From: a virus
Strand: one strand, 5' to 3'
IMG/VR virus record: IMGVR_UViG_3300020404_000119
Span: 1-21,411 of that record
Length of the DNA stretch: 21,411 nucleotides
Below the pieces are notes generated by a model. It was not told the origin of the DNA and made no database searches. It saw nothing but the letters and a program-made list of their open reading frames with translations. This document shows positions 14,394-21,232 of this stretch, in pieces (positions within the stretch are counted from its first letter, which is position 1; each line of letters begins with the position of its first letter). A program made the position numbers and the translations under genes.

Positions 14394-14666
14394 TTATATA
14401 GTGTGATTGATTTCAACTAAGTAATGTGTCCACCATTGTATATCTTCATCATCAAAAAAACGAAAAGTAACTGATTCATATTTCGGAAACTTAGCTACAC
14501 TCCATGCACCTCTACAATTTTTAGCACATGCCGTTTTTGCTTTCTTTACATCTTCATCATCAAGACTAGACCACATAGTATGAAATATAGTTCCACTATT
14601 TCTGCCTGTCTTGTAATCGTTTGGTGTTTTTTGATGCCCATGCATCTCATAAAAATTTTTACTCAT
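14394..14666 (-). CDS. Unrecognised 90-residue protein
   Basis: Encodes 90 residues with many aromatic and charged positions (FHTMWSSLDDEDVKKA, CAKNCRGAWSVAKFPKYESV, FRFFDDEDIQWWTHYLVEI). It has two cysteines (CAKNC) and no membrane segment or known motif. It is preceded by a full-consensus sigma-70 promoter whose -10 box ends 6 bases before the ATG, so it is probably read from a leaderless message early in infection. It is followed after 15 bases by uvsY, which may share that promoter. Function unknown. Confidence 0.7.
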   Translation of the reverse strand: MSKNFYEMHGHQKTPNDYKTGRNSGTIFHTMWSSLDDEDVKKAKTACAKNCRGAWSVAKFPKYESVTFRFFDDEDIQWWTHYLVEINHTI

Positions 14667-14671
14667 ATGAT

Positions 14672-14700
14672 ATTATATCACCTTTCTGTTGTTTTGTCAA
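14672..14700 (-). promoter_or_regulatory. Full-consensus sigma-70 promoter inside the end of a gene
   Basis: TTGACA (14700-14695), 17-base spacer and TATAAT (14677-14672) on the minus strand. The -35 box and spacer are also the last codons (LDKTTER and TGA stop) of the gene at 14678-15466. The next ATG follows 5 bases after the -10 box, so translation would begin at or next to the first transcribed base. Strong matches in both boxes make chance unlikely. Confidence 0.75.
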
Positions 14701-15466
14701 GGCCATTAACCATTTCTTTTTGTGTAATATAGGTAAGATTATCACAATCTTTCCATTCATCTATCTCACAATCTATTGTTGATGTGCCAATAACATTTGG
14801 ATTTACTTTGTAAAATTTGACATTTTTAAATTTATTGAATGTATTTTTATGTTGCAGAATCCAGTTAAATGTTTCATCTGAATTATCAGGTCTAAATGCC
14901 ATAGAATGTTCTTCAGAATATCCTTTTGTTCCTGCATAGACGTTGTTTATATTATTATCTAAACTATATAAATCATGACCAATGATATAAACTTCTTTAG
15001 CACCTAACTCACAAGCAAGATAGATACTTCTAGTACCAGTTGCATATGCAAAGTTGTCTACATCTGGTTCTATATCTTTTACTTTATCACCATCAATCAC
15101 TCCTGTAATGTAGGTCATGCCTAAGTTATGCCCTTTTGTAAGTGTAAATACTCCATCAGCACCATGATAAACTACTTGTTCACTTTCATTCCATTCAATG
15201 TCAGTTTTATCTGCCATAGTTTTCATCATTTCTTTTGCAACAAATATTGGTACAGGTGTCCAGTATCCTAGATAACAATTATTTTTGTGTGCATATCCTG
15301 AACGATATATTTCGTGACCTATTTGTGAGTCTAACGCCACAACAATATCTGGTGTGAAATCACGATAGATTGCATTACAACCTATTACTGTTCCATGTTT
15401 TTTGAAGTCGTCTAGATTTAGACCTTTACGAGAATTACCATTACCAAAGCAAAACGCTGTCTTCAT
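14678..15466 (-). CDS. DUF115/glycosyltransferase-like Rossmann protein
   Basis: Encodes 262 residues. The beginning CFGNGNSRKG (residues 6-15), then GCNAIYRDFTPDIVVALD, and a later ATGTRSIYLACELGAKEVYIIGHD (about 140-165) recall the fold shared by DUF115 proteins and GT42-type sialyltransferases: G-N-G-x-S, G-x-N-x-x-Y, P-D, and A-T-G...G-A-x-x-I-x-x-I-G-x-D. Members often act in glycan or flagellin modification. In phages such genes are unassigned; a sugar transferred to a virion protein or host surface is possible. A ribosome site AGGAAC lies about 9 bases before the ATG. The family call is from memory of motifs and only moderately sure. Confidence 0.55.
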   Translation of the reverse strand: MKTAFCFGNGNSRKGLNLDDFKKHGTVIGCNAIYRDFTPDIVVALDSQIGHEIYRSGYAHKNNCYLGYWTPVPIFVAKEMMKTMADKTDIEWNESEQVVYHGADGVFTLTKGHNLGMTYITGVIDGDKVKDIEPDVDNFAYATGTRSIYLACELGAKEVYIIGHDLYSLDNNINNVYAGTKGYSEEHSMAFRPDNSDETFNWILQHKNTFNKFKNVKFYKVNPNVIGTSTIDCEIDEWKDCDNLTYITQKEMVNGLDKTTER

Positions 15467-15489
15467 TATATAAAAGTTCCTATATTATT

Positions 15490-16089
15490 CTACGAAGTAG
15501 AAATTTGTACTATATCATAATTCATGTAGTTAAAACTAACCGAAGCACTTAAATAGTCTACATCGGTTGCTCTAATATCATAATTTAAACTACCCAAAGA
15601 TGTTGGGTAAATATTTTGAAATCTTATTTCTGTTTTAGCAATATTCTTACTATTTAAAACTGTAAGTATTGCATCGGAATATATACCACCTTCATTTAAA
15701 GGTTGCTTTATAGAAGTACCAGTTGGCGTTGTAGTTCTACTAGAACCAGGAAATCTGTCAGTTCCAGAGGCCTGCAAATTTTGAAACTGTTCATTCTTAC
15801 TAGGAAATCCTAAACCAAGAAGCCAATCGTGTATCTCTTTATAGTTATTTAAATTTTCATCAACAAGAAACGATAAATCAAGAGCTGCAAAAGTCAACTT
15901 GTCACCAGGTAAAGGTATGTCATACAGAGTTGTATTTTGTTGTGCTGAACCTAGATTTACACCAGGTATAGTAGCACTCTGTACAAAAAACTCTACTGTT
16001 GGAAGTTTAGTGCATTTAAACCTAAACTGAAGAGGACTAGCATAATCACTCTTAGATGGTTCTCTATTGATTACATTTGTTGTTGTCAT
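15490..16089 (-). CDS. Tail-tube-fold structural protein (gp19-like)
   Basis: The product has 199 residues. Segments LQFRFKCTKLPTVEFFVQSA, ATIPGVNLG, and YDIPLPGDKLTFAALDLSFLVDENL followed by YKEIHDWL are of the kind seen in T4-like tail-tube and tube-fold baseplate proteins (gp19, gp48, gp54). The rest is beta-rich and Ser/Thr/Asn-rich, as in virion proteins. In several marine T4-like phages the gene after gp23 is tail completion gene 3, so a tail role is consistent, but which T4 gene it replaces is unclear. A perfect late promoter ends 5 bases before the ATG. Confidence 0.65.
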   Translation of the reverse strand: MTTTNVINREPSKSDYASPLQFRFKCTKLPTVEFFVQSATIPGVNLGSAQQNTTLYDIPLPGDKLTFAALDLSFLVDENLNNYKEIHDWLLGLGFPSKNEQFQNLQASGTDRFPGSSRTTTPTGTSIKQPLNEGGIYSDAILTVLNSKNIAKTEIRFQNIYPTSLGSLNYDIRATDVDYLSASVSFNYMNYDIVQISTS

Positions 16090-16094
16090 ACTTA

Positions 16095-16102
16095 TATTTA
16101 TA
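16095..16102 (-). promoter_or_regulatory. T4-type late promoter before the tail-tube-like gene
   Basis: Perfect TATAAATA on the minus strand, the box recognised by gp55. Only 5 bases separate it from the ATG at 16089, so the late message would be leaderless. It lies 29 bases downstream of the terminator that closes the AlkB-like unit, giving this gene its own transcription start. Confidence 0.7.
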
Positions 16103-16131
16103 AAAGTTTTTTAGAGATATTATTAAGGCTT

Positions 16132-16161
16132 AAAAAAACCCCTCAACTTTGCGTCAAGGGG
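16132..16161 (-). terminator. Intrinsic terminator after the AlkB-like gene
   Basis: CCCCTTGAC and GTTGAGGGG on the minus strand pair over 9 bases (two G-U pairs) around loop GCAAA, followed by seven T (16138-16132). It lies 24 bases after the stop codon of the AlkB-like gene and before the late promoter of the next gene. Confidence 0.85.
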
Positions 16162-16185
16162 TATAAAGATATTACTTCTTTTTTA

Positions 16186-17259
16186 TTATAGGAATTTACT
16201 GTTTATGATTTGAAGTTCAGCTTCTGATGCCTCTTCTTCATCCCATTTTTGTAATTGTTTTTCCATATACTTATGAAACAATGGTGGGATTAAAGCTAAT
16301 GCGAATAATGTAAAGTAACCATTACCACAATTAGGTGCCCCAACTTCATCTAACTCCCAGAAGTGTGTTTCACCTCTATCATGATGGTCTGCCTGTCTTC
16401 CTATTTCTATAAAGAACCAACTTGAGAATAATGTAGAATTATCCCATGAATGTCTATAGTCGATTGGCGAACCTTGTTCTCTAACTAAACCATAATGCTC
16501 TAAGTAGTTTAGTGCTTCTAATTCAAAGTTAGAAATTAACCATAATAGTGCCATACATGCAATCCCTGTCCATGCACCTGCATACCAGAATAATGCGATT
16601 GTAGGTAATGACATTGCATAACCTCTAATCCATCTGTTTTGATATGATAAGAAAGGTACACCTAATCTTTTTAATCTTTGTTTTTCCATTGTGTATAGGA
16701 ATTTACTTTGACCAAAATAAGATTTAGGTAAGTGTGCATATAAACTTCTACCTCTTGGTGCTGTTGCTGGGTCGTTTTCACAACCTAACTCTAAGTGGTG
16801 ATTGTATACATGTGCATAACAGAAATGTGCAGAGCCACTTAATCCCATCATCCATCTTGCGATTAAGAAACTAAATCCTTTAGTGTGTGCAAGTTCATGT
16901 CCGTAGATAATTCCTATACCAGCAAATATACCAGACGACACAACTGCACCTAAGAGTTCAGAACCTGCCATACCATTATATATTTGATATGCAAGTACAC
17001 ATTGTAGTGCTATGAATACAGGTAACATTAAATACATGACTGAATTTTGCAACCATGGTATACCTAATGTATCACCTTCTTCATCAAATCCAGCACCCAT
17101 AGTTTGTTTGGTGTATAAAGTATCAATTATGATACCTGCACCTAACAAGAATACTCCTGTCCATACCCAAGGCCCACCTGCTAATACACCGAATAACGTT
17201 GCAAGTATTAATAGTGGAGCAATTAGATATCGTACATTGATAAGAAATTTCTTCATCAT
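16186..17259 (-). CDS. AlkB-like integral-membrane di-iron hydroxylase
   Basis: Encodes 357 residues. All histidine-box regions of alkane 1-monooxygenase are present: HELAH (H121, H125), HVYNHH (H150, H154, H155) followed by the family's ENDPATA, NYLEHYGL (H255), HSW (H270) and the last box RQADHH (H292, H293). The position that is His in the usual R-H-S-D-H-H is Gln289 here (codon CAG). Hydrophobic stretches at about 12-48, 72-94, 102-120, 215-244 and 313-328 fit the usual membrane helices. AlkB enzymes hydroxylate the end of alkanes using electrons from rubredoxin; relatives (XylM type) act on other substrates. No rubredoxin gene is in the window, so host electron carriers would be needed. 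Substrate unknown: alkane, fatty acid or membrane lipid. It has ATG ATG after GGGAG. It forms a one-gene unit between gp23 and a tail gene, probably an acquired metabolic gene. Confidence 0.9.
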   Translation of the reverse strand: MMKKFLINVRYLIAPLLILATLFGVLAGGPWVWTGVFLLGAGIIIDTLYTKQTMGAGFDEEGDTLGIPWLQNSVMYLMLPVFIALQCVLAYQIYNGMAGSELLGAVVSSGIFAGIGIIYGHELAHTKGFSFLIARWMMGLSGSAHFCYAHVYNHHLELGCENDPATAPRGRSLYAHLPKSYFGQSKFLYTMEKQRLKRLGVPFLSYQNRWIRGYAMSLPTIALFWYAGAWTGIACMALLWLISNFELEALNYLEHYGLVREQGSPIDYRHSWDNSTLFSSWFFIEIGRQADHHDRGETHFWELDEVGAPNCGNGYFTLFALALIPPLFHKYMEKQLQKWDEEEASEAELQIINSKFL

Positions 17260-17268
17260 TGTACTCCC

Positions 17269-17310
17269 GACCGAACGGCCTGTGTGCTACAAATTTATTA
17301 TGAAATTTGT
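17269..17310 (-). promoter_or_regulatory. Structured leader of the AlkB-like gene
   Basis: Just after the expected transcription start, ACAAATTT (17310-17303) and AAATTTGT (17296-17289) form a perfect 8-base inverted repeat with a 6-base loop. A shorter GC-rich hairpin GGCC-GTTC-GGTC (17280-17269) follows, immediately before the ribosome site GGGAG (17268-17264). The leader is about 50 bases, unlike the near-leaderless messages of other genes here. It could stabilise the message or control its translation. Confidence 0.45.
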
Positions 17311-17315
17311 TTCTA

Positions 17316-17344
17316 ATACTATTTATATCATATCAGTATGTCAA
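17316..17344 (-). promoter_or_regulatory. Overlapping sigma-70-like and late promoters of the AlkB-like gene
   Basis: On the minus strand TTGACA (17344-17339) is followed after 17 bases by TAGTAT (17321-17316), four of six matches. Within the spacer is a perfect late box TATAAATA (17327-17320). So the gene could be read by host polymerase early and by the gp55 holoenzyme late. It is the only promoter region between the gp23 terminator and the gene. Confidence 0.6.
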
Positions 17345-17403
17345 AGTCAAGCAGCTAGACCAATGTACATGTTTTGTATAAAAAAATCTATACAAAATAG
17401 ACC

Positions 17404-17432
17404 AAAAAAAAAGGGCGCCGAAACGCCCTTTT
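17404..17432 (-). terminator. Strong intrinsic terminator after gp23
   Basis: AAAAGGGCG and CGCCCTTTT pair over 9 bases around a 6-base loop (17418-17423), followed on the minus strand by nine T (17412-17404, partly in the stem). It lies 23 bases after the gp23 stop and isolates the head operon from the AlkB-like unit. Confidence 0.9.
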
Positions 17433-17455
17433 CTATATATCGAGATGAATCGAAA

Positions 17456-18781
17456 TTACATGATGTTTGTAACTTTAACTCTTCTGTAGTATAGGTTTTG
17501 TTCACCAGCAGCAACTGCGCCTGAGTTATCAAGTGCACCAGTTCCGTTTGATGTAGCAAAAGGATTTTGAACCATTCCGTATCTAGTTTTAAATCCAATT
17601 TTTGGTTGGAAACTGTCTTGACCAACTGCACGAACCATTTGTAATGGAACGTATGGGCAATAGAACAGACCAGAATCGTAAGGTGAAGTTCCTTTGTAAC
17701 CAATTACATAGTACTGACTTGCAGATACGTTAGCAGCATATGGGTCAACATACACTTTAAACTTACCATTAAGAACACCAGCAAAAGTATTACCTGTGTC
17801 ATCAACATTTAAGTTAGAGTTTAACGCAGGAGCGTAATCTAAAACACCAGCCATTTGTAATGCAGAAGCAACATCAGCAGAACAAATAATGATGTTCCCT
17901 TTACCTCTACGAGTTTGTTGACCGATAGCGTTAGCGTCTCTCTCTAGTTGATATAATAATCCTTTGAATTTCTCAACTGACCATCTACCGTTTGAGTCAG
18001 TATCTAAATCGAAGATACCAGCAGTAGTTGTGTTCACTTGAGCACCTGCTTTTGCGTGACCGTAAATAGTTCTAACTACTTCACGGTTAATCTCAGCAAG
18101 AATTTCACTTGAAAGGATGTTTGCAAGTTCTGTCTCTGCGTCTAAACCATGGATTGCTTTTAAGTCTTGTGCAAGTTCCATTGTGTATTCTGCTTTTAGA
18201 GCACGTGATTTAGCAGTAACAGTTACTTTGTCGATTGAGAATGCCATTTCAGCAAACTCATCTGTGCCATCACCTAATGTTTCTGCCTGAGCAGTTGTGA
18301 AACCAGAACCAGTTGTGTAAGTTCCAGCAGAAGGTGAATCGTTTAATGTTGCAGGGTTAGTACCAGCCTGAGCGTCAGGGGAACCTGAACCTCCAGCGGC
18401 ATCTCTACTTGAGAAGTCTGAATCTGCTTCGTTGAATAGTGCTTCTGCACCAGCCTGTGAACCAAATCTTGATTTCATAGCGAAGATTAAGCCTGTTGGA
18501 CCAGTCATTGGTTGTACACCACAAATATCGTAAGCGATAAGATTAGGCATAGCACGTCTAACTAGTGATATTAAAACTGGATCAAAGTTATCAACAGAAG
18601 AACCAGTTGCGTTTGTTGGTGCAGCCTCAGCCATAAAGCTTCGGTCTTCCCTAACTGATTTCTCTTGGTTTTCTAAAATCACAGTAGTTACAGCTCTTTT
18701 ATAAGCATCTTCGATTTTTGGCAAATCTGGATGTTCTAGGACTGGCTGCCACTTTTCCTGTAAGTTTTCAGTAAGATACAT
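17456..18781 (-). CDS. 23: Major capsid protein gp23
   Basis: The product has 441 residues. The segment FMAEAAPTNATGS contains the likely prohead-protease cleavage after E52, followed by VDNFDPVLISLVRRAMPNL and IAYDICGVQPMTGPTGLIFAMKSRFGS, which are hallmark gp23 sequences of marine T4-like phages. The C-terminal part (ASQYYVIGYKGTSPYDSG, LFYCPYVPLQMVRAVGQDSF, KTRYGMVQNPF) is equally typical. The protein assembles the head shell and is cut by gp21 during maturation. It is shorter than T4 gp23 (about 520 residues), as in cyanophage-type members. The ribosome site AAGGAGAG is strong, which suits a very abundant protein. A strong terminator follows. Confidence 0.97.
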   Translation of the reverse strand: MYLTENLQEKWQPVLEHPDLPKIEDAYKRAVTTVILENQEKSVREDRSFMAEAAPTNATGSSVDNFDPVLISLVRRAMPNLIAYDICGVQPMTGPTGLIFAMKSRFGSQAGAEALFNEADSDFSSRDAAGGSGSPDAQAGTNPATLNDSPSAGTYTTGSGFTTAQAETLGDGTDEFAEMAFSIDKVTVTAKSRALKAEYTMELAQDLKAIHGLDAETELANILSSEILAEINREVVRTIYGHAKAGAQVNTTTAGIFDLDTDSNGRWSVEKFKGLLYQLERDANAIGQQTRRGKGNIIICSADVASALQMAGVLDYAPALNSNLNVDDTGNTFAGVLNGKFKVYVDPYAANVSASQYYVIGYKGTSPYDSGLFYCPYVPLQMVRAVGQDSFQPKIGFKTRYGMVQNPFATSNGTGALDNSGAVAAGEQNLYYRRVKVTNIM

Positions 18782-18798
18782 TTATCTCTCCTTGTTAT

Positions 18799-18806
18799 TA
18801 TTTACA
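18799..18806 (-). promoter_or_regulatory. Possible late promoter for gp23 (one mismatch)
   Basis: TGTAAATA on the minus strand, one base from TATAAATA, 17 bases before the gp23 start codon and leaving room for the strong ribosome site. It would allow extra gp23 message beyond that read from the gp22 promoter. The mismatch lowers certainty. Confidence 0.4.
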
Positions 18807-18825
18807 TTTGTTAAAAACATTAAGA

Positions 18826-19881
18826 TTATCTTGACACCTTAACGTTTTTGGTTATTGCGGCTGTATATGCAGCCATAGCATCGGACTTGCCAGCATTAAA
18901 ATCAGCTGGTTCGTTTGCCGCCACAGAATCAACAGAATCATTTTCTGTTATCTCTGCTTTCGTTTTAGGGAAGTAAGACTCTTTAATAGTCTCTAACTTT
19001 TCTCTAAATTTCTCAGCACTATCGTACTCAACATTCTCAGCCATAGATACAAACTTTTCTTTTTCTGTTTCTGCTAAATCAGCAGTCACTTCAACGATAG
19101 CCTGTGTCTTATGGAACTCAGAAACTTCTTTTGAAAGATTTACGTTCTTCTCAATCTGTTCGTTAAGTTTAGTTTCTAAATCTTTTGATTGATTTGTTAA
19201 GTCTTCTAGCACGTTATACTTTTCTTCTGGAACATCAATGTAATGTTCTTTGAATAAAGATTTTAGTCCAGATATGAAATCTTCAGCAATCTCGGTACGA
19301 ATACCTCTTTCTACTGCCAATTCATTTTCTTTCATCCATTCTTCAACAACATAGTTTAGATATGAGTCTACTTTCTCGACCATAGCTTCTTTTATTGTTT
19401 CAGTTTCTTTTGAAAGTTTTTCTTCATACTGAGACTCTAACACTTTAACCTGTTCTTGTATTCTTGTCTTAACAGCAGTTTCAAAAATAGTTGCAGCCTT
19501 CTCTTTGAATTCCTCAGATAAGTCAGCGTCTGTTGAAACTAATGCCTTAACGTCATCAGATAGGTCAATATCCATTTCAGTTTCAGTAGTAGTTTCAGCA
19601 ACAGTTTCCACACCGTCTTTTACTTCTACTTCTTCTTCCTTCATGTCAGATGGTTTTTGGTCATTTGGTAATGAACCGTCTTTCGCATCTTTATTAACCT
19701 GGTCCGATACTTTAGATACCTTTTTAACAGCGGTTTGGCCATCAGGGTCAGTAGGTTTAACCACTGCCTTGCCCAAATCTTCGCCGTCGTTTTTAAGGTG
19801 AGTAGGTTCAGCGGCAACTGCATCTTTATTAGCAGCATTAACCACTTCGTCTAACTCTTTTTGTACTTCGGTTTCAGACAT
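18826..19881 (-). CDS. 22: gp22-like prohead core scaffold protein
   Basis: Encodes 351 residues, very acidic and mostly helical. Residues about 130-310 are heptad-rich coiled coil (IQEQVKVLESQYEEKLSK, DLETKLNEQIEKNVNLSKEV), with a long charged N-terminal region rich in Asp, Glu and Lys and a short C-terminal segment. Position between gp21 and gp23 and this composition fit gp22, the core on which the prohead shell assembles and which gp21 later degrades. Similarity is by character and order; gp22 diverges fast. It has AAGGAGAG as ribosome site, and a perfect late promoter upstream. Confidence 0.85.
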   Translation of the reverse strand: MSETEVQKELDEVVNAANKDAVAAEPTHLKNDGEDLGKAVVKPTDPDGQTAVKKVSKVSDQVNKDAKDGSLPNDQKPSDMKEEEVEVKDGVETVAETTTETEMDIDLSDDVKALVSTDADLSEEFKEKAATIFETAVKTRIQEQVKVLESQYEEKLSKETETIKEAMVEKVDSYLNYVVEEWMKENELAVERGIRTEIAEDFISGLKSLFKEHYIDVPEEKYNVLEDLTNQSKDLETKLNEQIEKNVNLSKEVSEFHKTQAIVEVTADLAETEKEKFVSMAENVEYDSAEKFREKLETIKESYFPKTKAEITENDSVDSVAANEPADFNAGKSDAMAAYTAAITKNVKVSR

Positions 19882-19930
19882 AAGGTCTCTCCTTAATATT
19901 TAAAAATTAATTAATTCTTATTATTGCTAT

Positions 19931-19938
19931 TATTTATA
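19931..19938 (-). promoter_or_regulatory. T4-type late promoter before gp22
   Basis: Perfect TATAAATA on the minus strand, 49 bases before the gp22 start, in the 104-base gap after gp21. It would drive gp22 and gp23 up to the terminator at 17404-17432. Confidence 0.75.
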
Positions 19939-19985
19939 CATCTTACCATCTTAAACCATGCGCTTCCTTAAAAGCTGCGTAGGTT

Positions 19986-20630
19986 TTAGAATTTAGATAT
20001 AAAATCCTTGAAGATATTTGCTTTAACTTCTGCAAGTTCTTTGCGTTTAGTCTTTTCAATCTCTTCTTTATATTGTTCAACTTCTATACTTTTCAGTATT
20101 CCGTTATCCCATACCCATTCTTTATTCTCCATAATACCTTCTACGAACGCATCAGGAGCAGATGGGTCTGCAACTATATCAGCTGCGGTTGCAAGATAGA
20201 AGTCTTTTCCAACAACATTTCGTCCTTGAGATTGTTGAATAGAACCCATACCTCTTGAAGATACACCCAACTGAGCACCCTCGTCAATTAAATTCTTAAC
20301 GATTTTGCCGTAAGGAGTATCCATTACTTTTGCCTCGCCAATAAAGTTTTTACCTTCTGGTTTTAGACTAGTAATCATATGCGAAACTCTTTCAAGATTA
20401 ACTGTTGGTCCGTCTGGATGTCCTAGTTCACCGAAAGCACGTTTCTTGTTAATAAACTCTTTTGTGTATCTGTTTACTTCTTTTTGTAAAGTCTCTACTG
20501 GATAAATTCGACCGTTACGGTTCTTTATATCCGCTTGCATAAAGACACCCTTTATCTTGTACGACTTACCACCATTAGTGTCTTCAGTCAATACTTCGAT
20601 ATCTTCGATTGTTTCTGTAATTAGTTTCAT
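19986..20630 (-). CDS. 21: gp21-like prohead maturation protease
   Basis: The product has 214 residues, the usual length. Family signatures are NGRIYP (39-44), GELGHP with catalytic H71, and GVSSRGMG with the serine pair S124/S125, as in the herpesvirus-assemblin-like fold of T4 gp21. It cleaves gp23, gp22 and other head proteins at Glu sites during maturation. It overlaps the 61-residue gene upstream by 4 bases (ATGA) and is followed by gp22 and gp23, the standard order. Confidence 0.95.
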   Translation of the reverse strand: MKLITETIEDIEVLTEDTNGGKSYKIKGVFMQADIKNRNGRIYPVETLQKEVNRYTKEFINKKRAFGELGHPDGPTVNLERVSHMITSLKPEGKNFIGEAKVMDTPYGKIVKNLIDEGAQLGVSSRGMGSIQQSQGRNVVGKDFYLATAADIVADPSAPDAFVEGIMENKEWVWDNGILKSIEVEQYKEEIEKTKRKELAEVKANIFKDFISKF

Positions 20631-20812
20631 TTATCCACCTTTTGTTTATTATTGTAAATTTTGTCTACAACTTCTCTCTTTAATTCTTCTTTTGCAACTC
20701 CGTACTTCTCTGCAAAAGCCTTTCTAAATTCGTCTGCAATCTGACTTTTAGATTTTGTTCCTACAATTCTTTCTAAAATTGCTCTTGAATAATCTTTTTT
20801 CTTCTTTCCCAT
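20627..20812 (-). CDS. Small basic protein of the head module, unrecognised
   Basis: Encodes 61 residues, Lys-rich at both ends (GKKKKDYSRAILERI, KIYNNKQKVDK) and predicted helical in the middle (SQIADEFRKAFAEKYGVAKEEL). In T4 the small head-core genes 67 and 68 lie just before gene 21, so a core or packaging-accessory role is possible from position alone; there is no sequence evidence. The start follows the stop of the previous gene directly (TAAATG), and the stop overlaps gp21, so it is translated within the same operon. Confidence 0.7.
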   Translation of the reverse strand: MGKKKKDYSRAILERIVGTKSKSQIADEFRKAFAEKYGVAKEELKREVVDKIYNNKQKVDK

Positions 20813-21232
20813 TTATCTCACTTCTAAAATAATTGTATAGTTATCGCCTGCAACAAACCCTTTTGTTGAAAGTAGTATGTCGCCTGCAGGAGATGTATTT
20901 GCTGTCAATGTTGCATTGTTAGGAATACTATTACCAGCAGTAAAGTAATCATGAAAACCACGACCAGAGAAAAATCCTATAGTTGCATTAGCAGAACTTG
21001 TTCCACTGCCTGCCCATAATAATTCTACGCCTGATTTACCATTTGTTGTATTGACTGCCCAATATATTTTTGCAATTACTCTATTCGCATCTTCTGACAT
21101 AAAGTTTAATGCACTAGCATCCATTTTAGTCACAAGTGTTTCACCTGAGCCGTCACTTATATTAGTAAACTTCATAACAGTTTTAACTCCAACTGTATCT
21201 GCTATTGTTTGTGTTGTAACAACATCTGCCAT
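20813..21232 (-). CDS. Probable structural protein, unrecognised
   Basis: Encodes 139 residues, rich in Thr, Ser, Ala, Asn and Gly with a beta-strand pattern (VKTVMKFTNISDGSGETLVTK split by turns, ELLWAGSGTSSANATIGFFSG, YTIILEVR). This composition is usual for virion surface or head-decoration proteins. Its position beside gp21 agrees. The ATG at 21232 has ribosome site TAGGAGAA inside the end of the preceding gene. I cannot name the family. Confidence 0.65.
   Translation of the reverse strand: MADVVTTQTIADTVGVKTVMKFTNISDGSGETLVTKMDASALNFMSEDANRVIAKIYWAVNTTNGKSGVELLWAGSGTSSANATIGFFSGRGFHDYFTAGNSIPNNATLTANTSPAGDILLSTKGFVAGDNYTIILEVR

Noticed and set aside
16186-17259. Reading the AlkB-like protein as a fatty-acid desaturase
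   Set aside because: The spacing and wording of the boxes (HVYNHH...NDPATA, NYLEHYGL, HSW) are those of AlkB/XylM, not of acyl-lipid or acyl-CoA desaturases. A lipid substrate remains possible.
17012-17494. Plus-strand open frame of 160 codons
   Set aside because: It runs across the start, promoter and leader of the AlkB-like gene and the gp23 terminator in the opposite direction, with no coding character.
17347-17703. Minus-strand open frame of 118 codons overlapping the end of gp23
   Set aside because: Almost all of it lies in another frame of gp23, and it reads through the strong terminator.
19641-19838. Minus-strand open frame of 65 codons inside gp22
   Set aside because: Shadow frame of the low-complexity acidic region of the scaffold gene.
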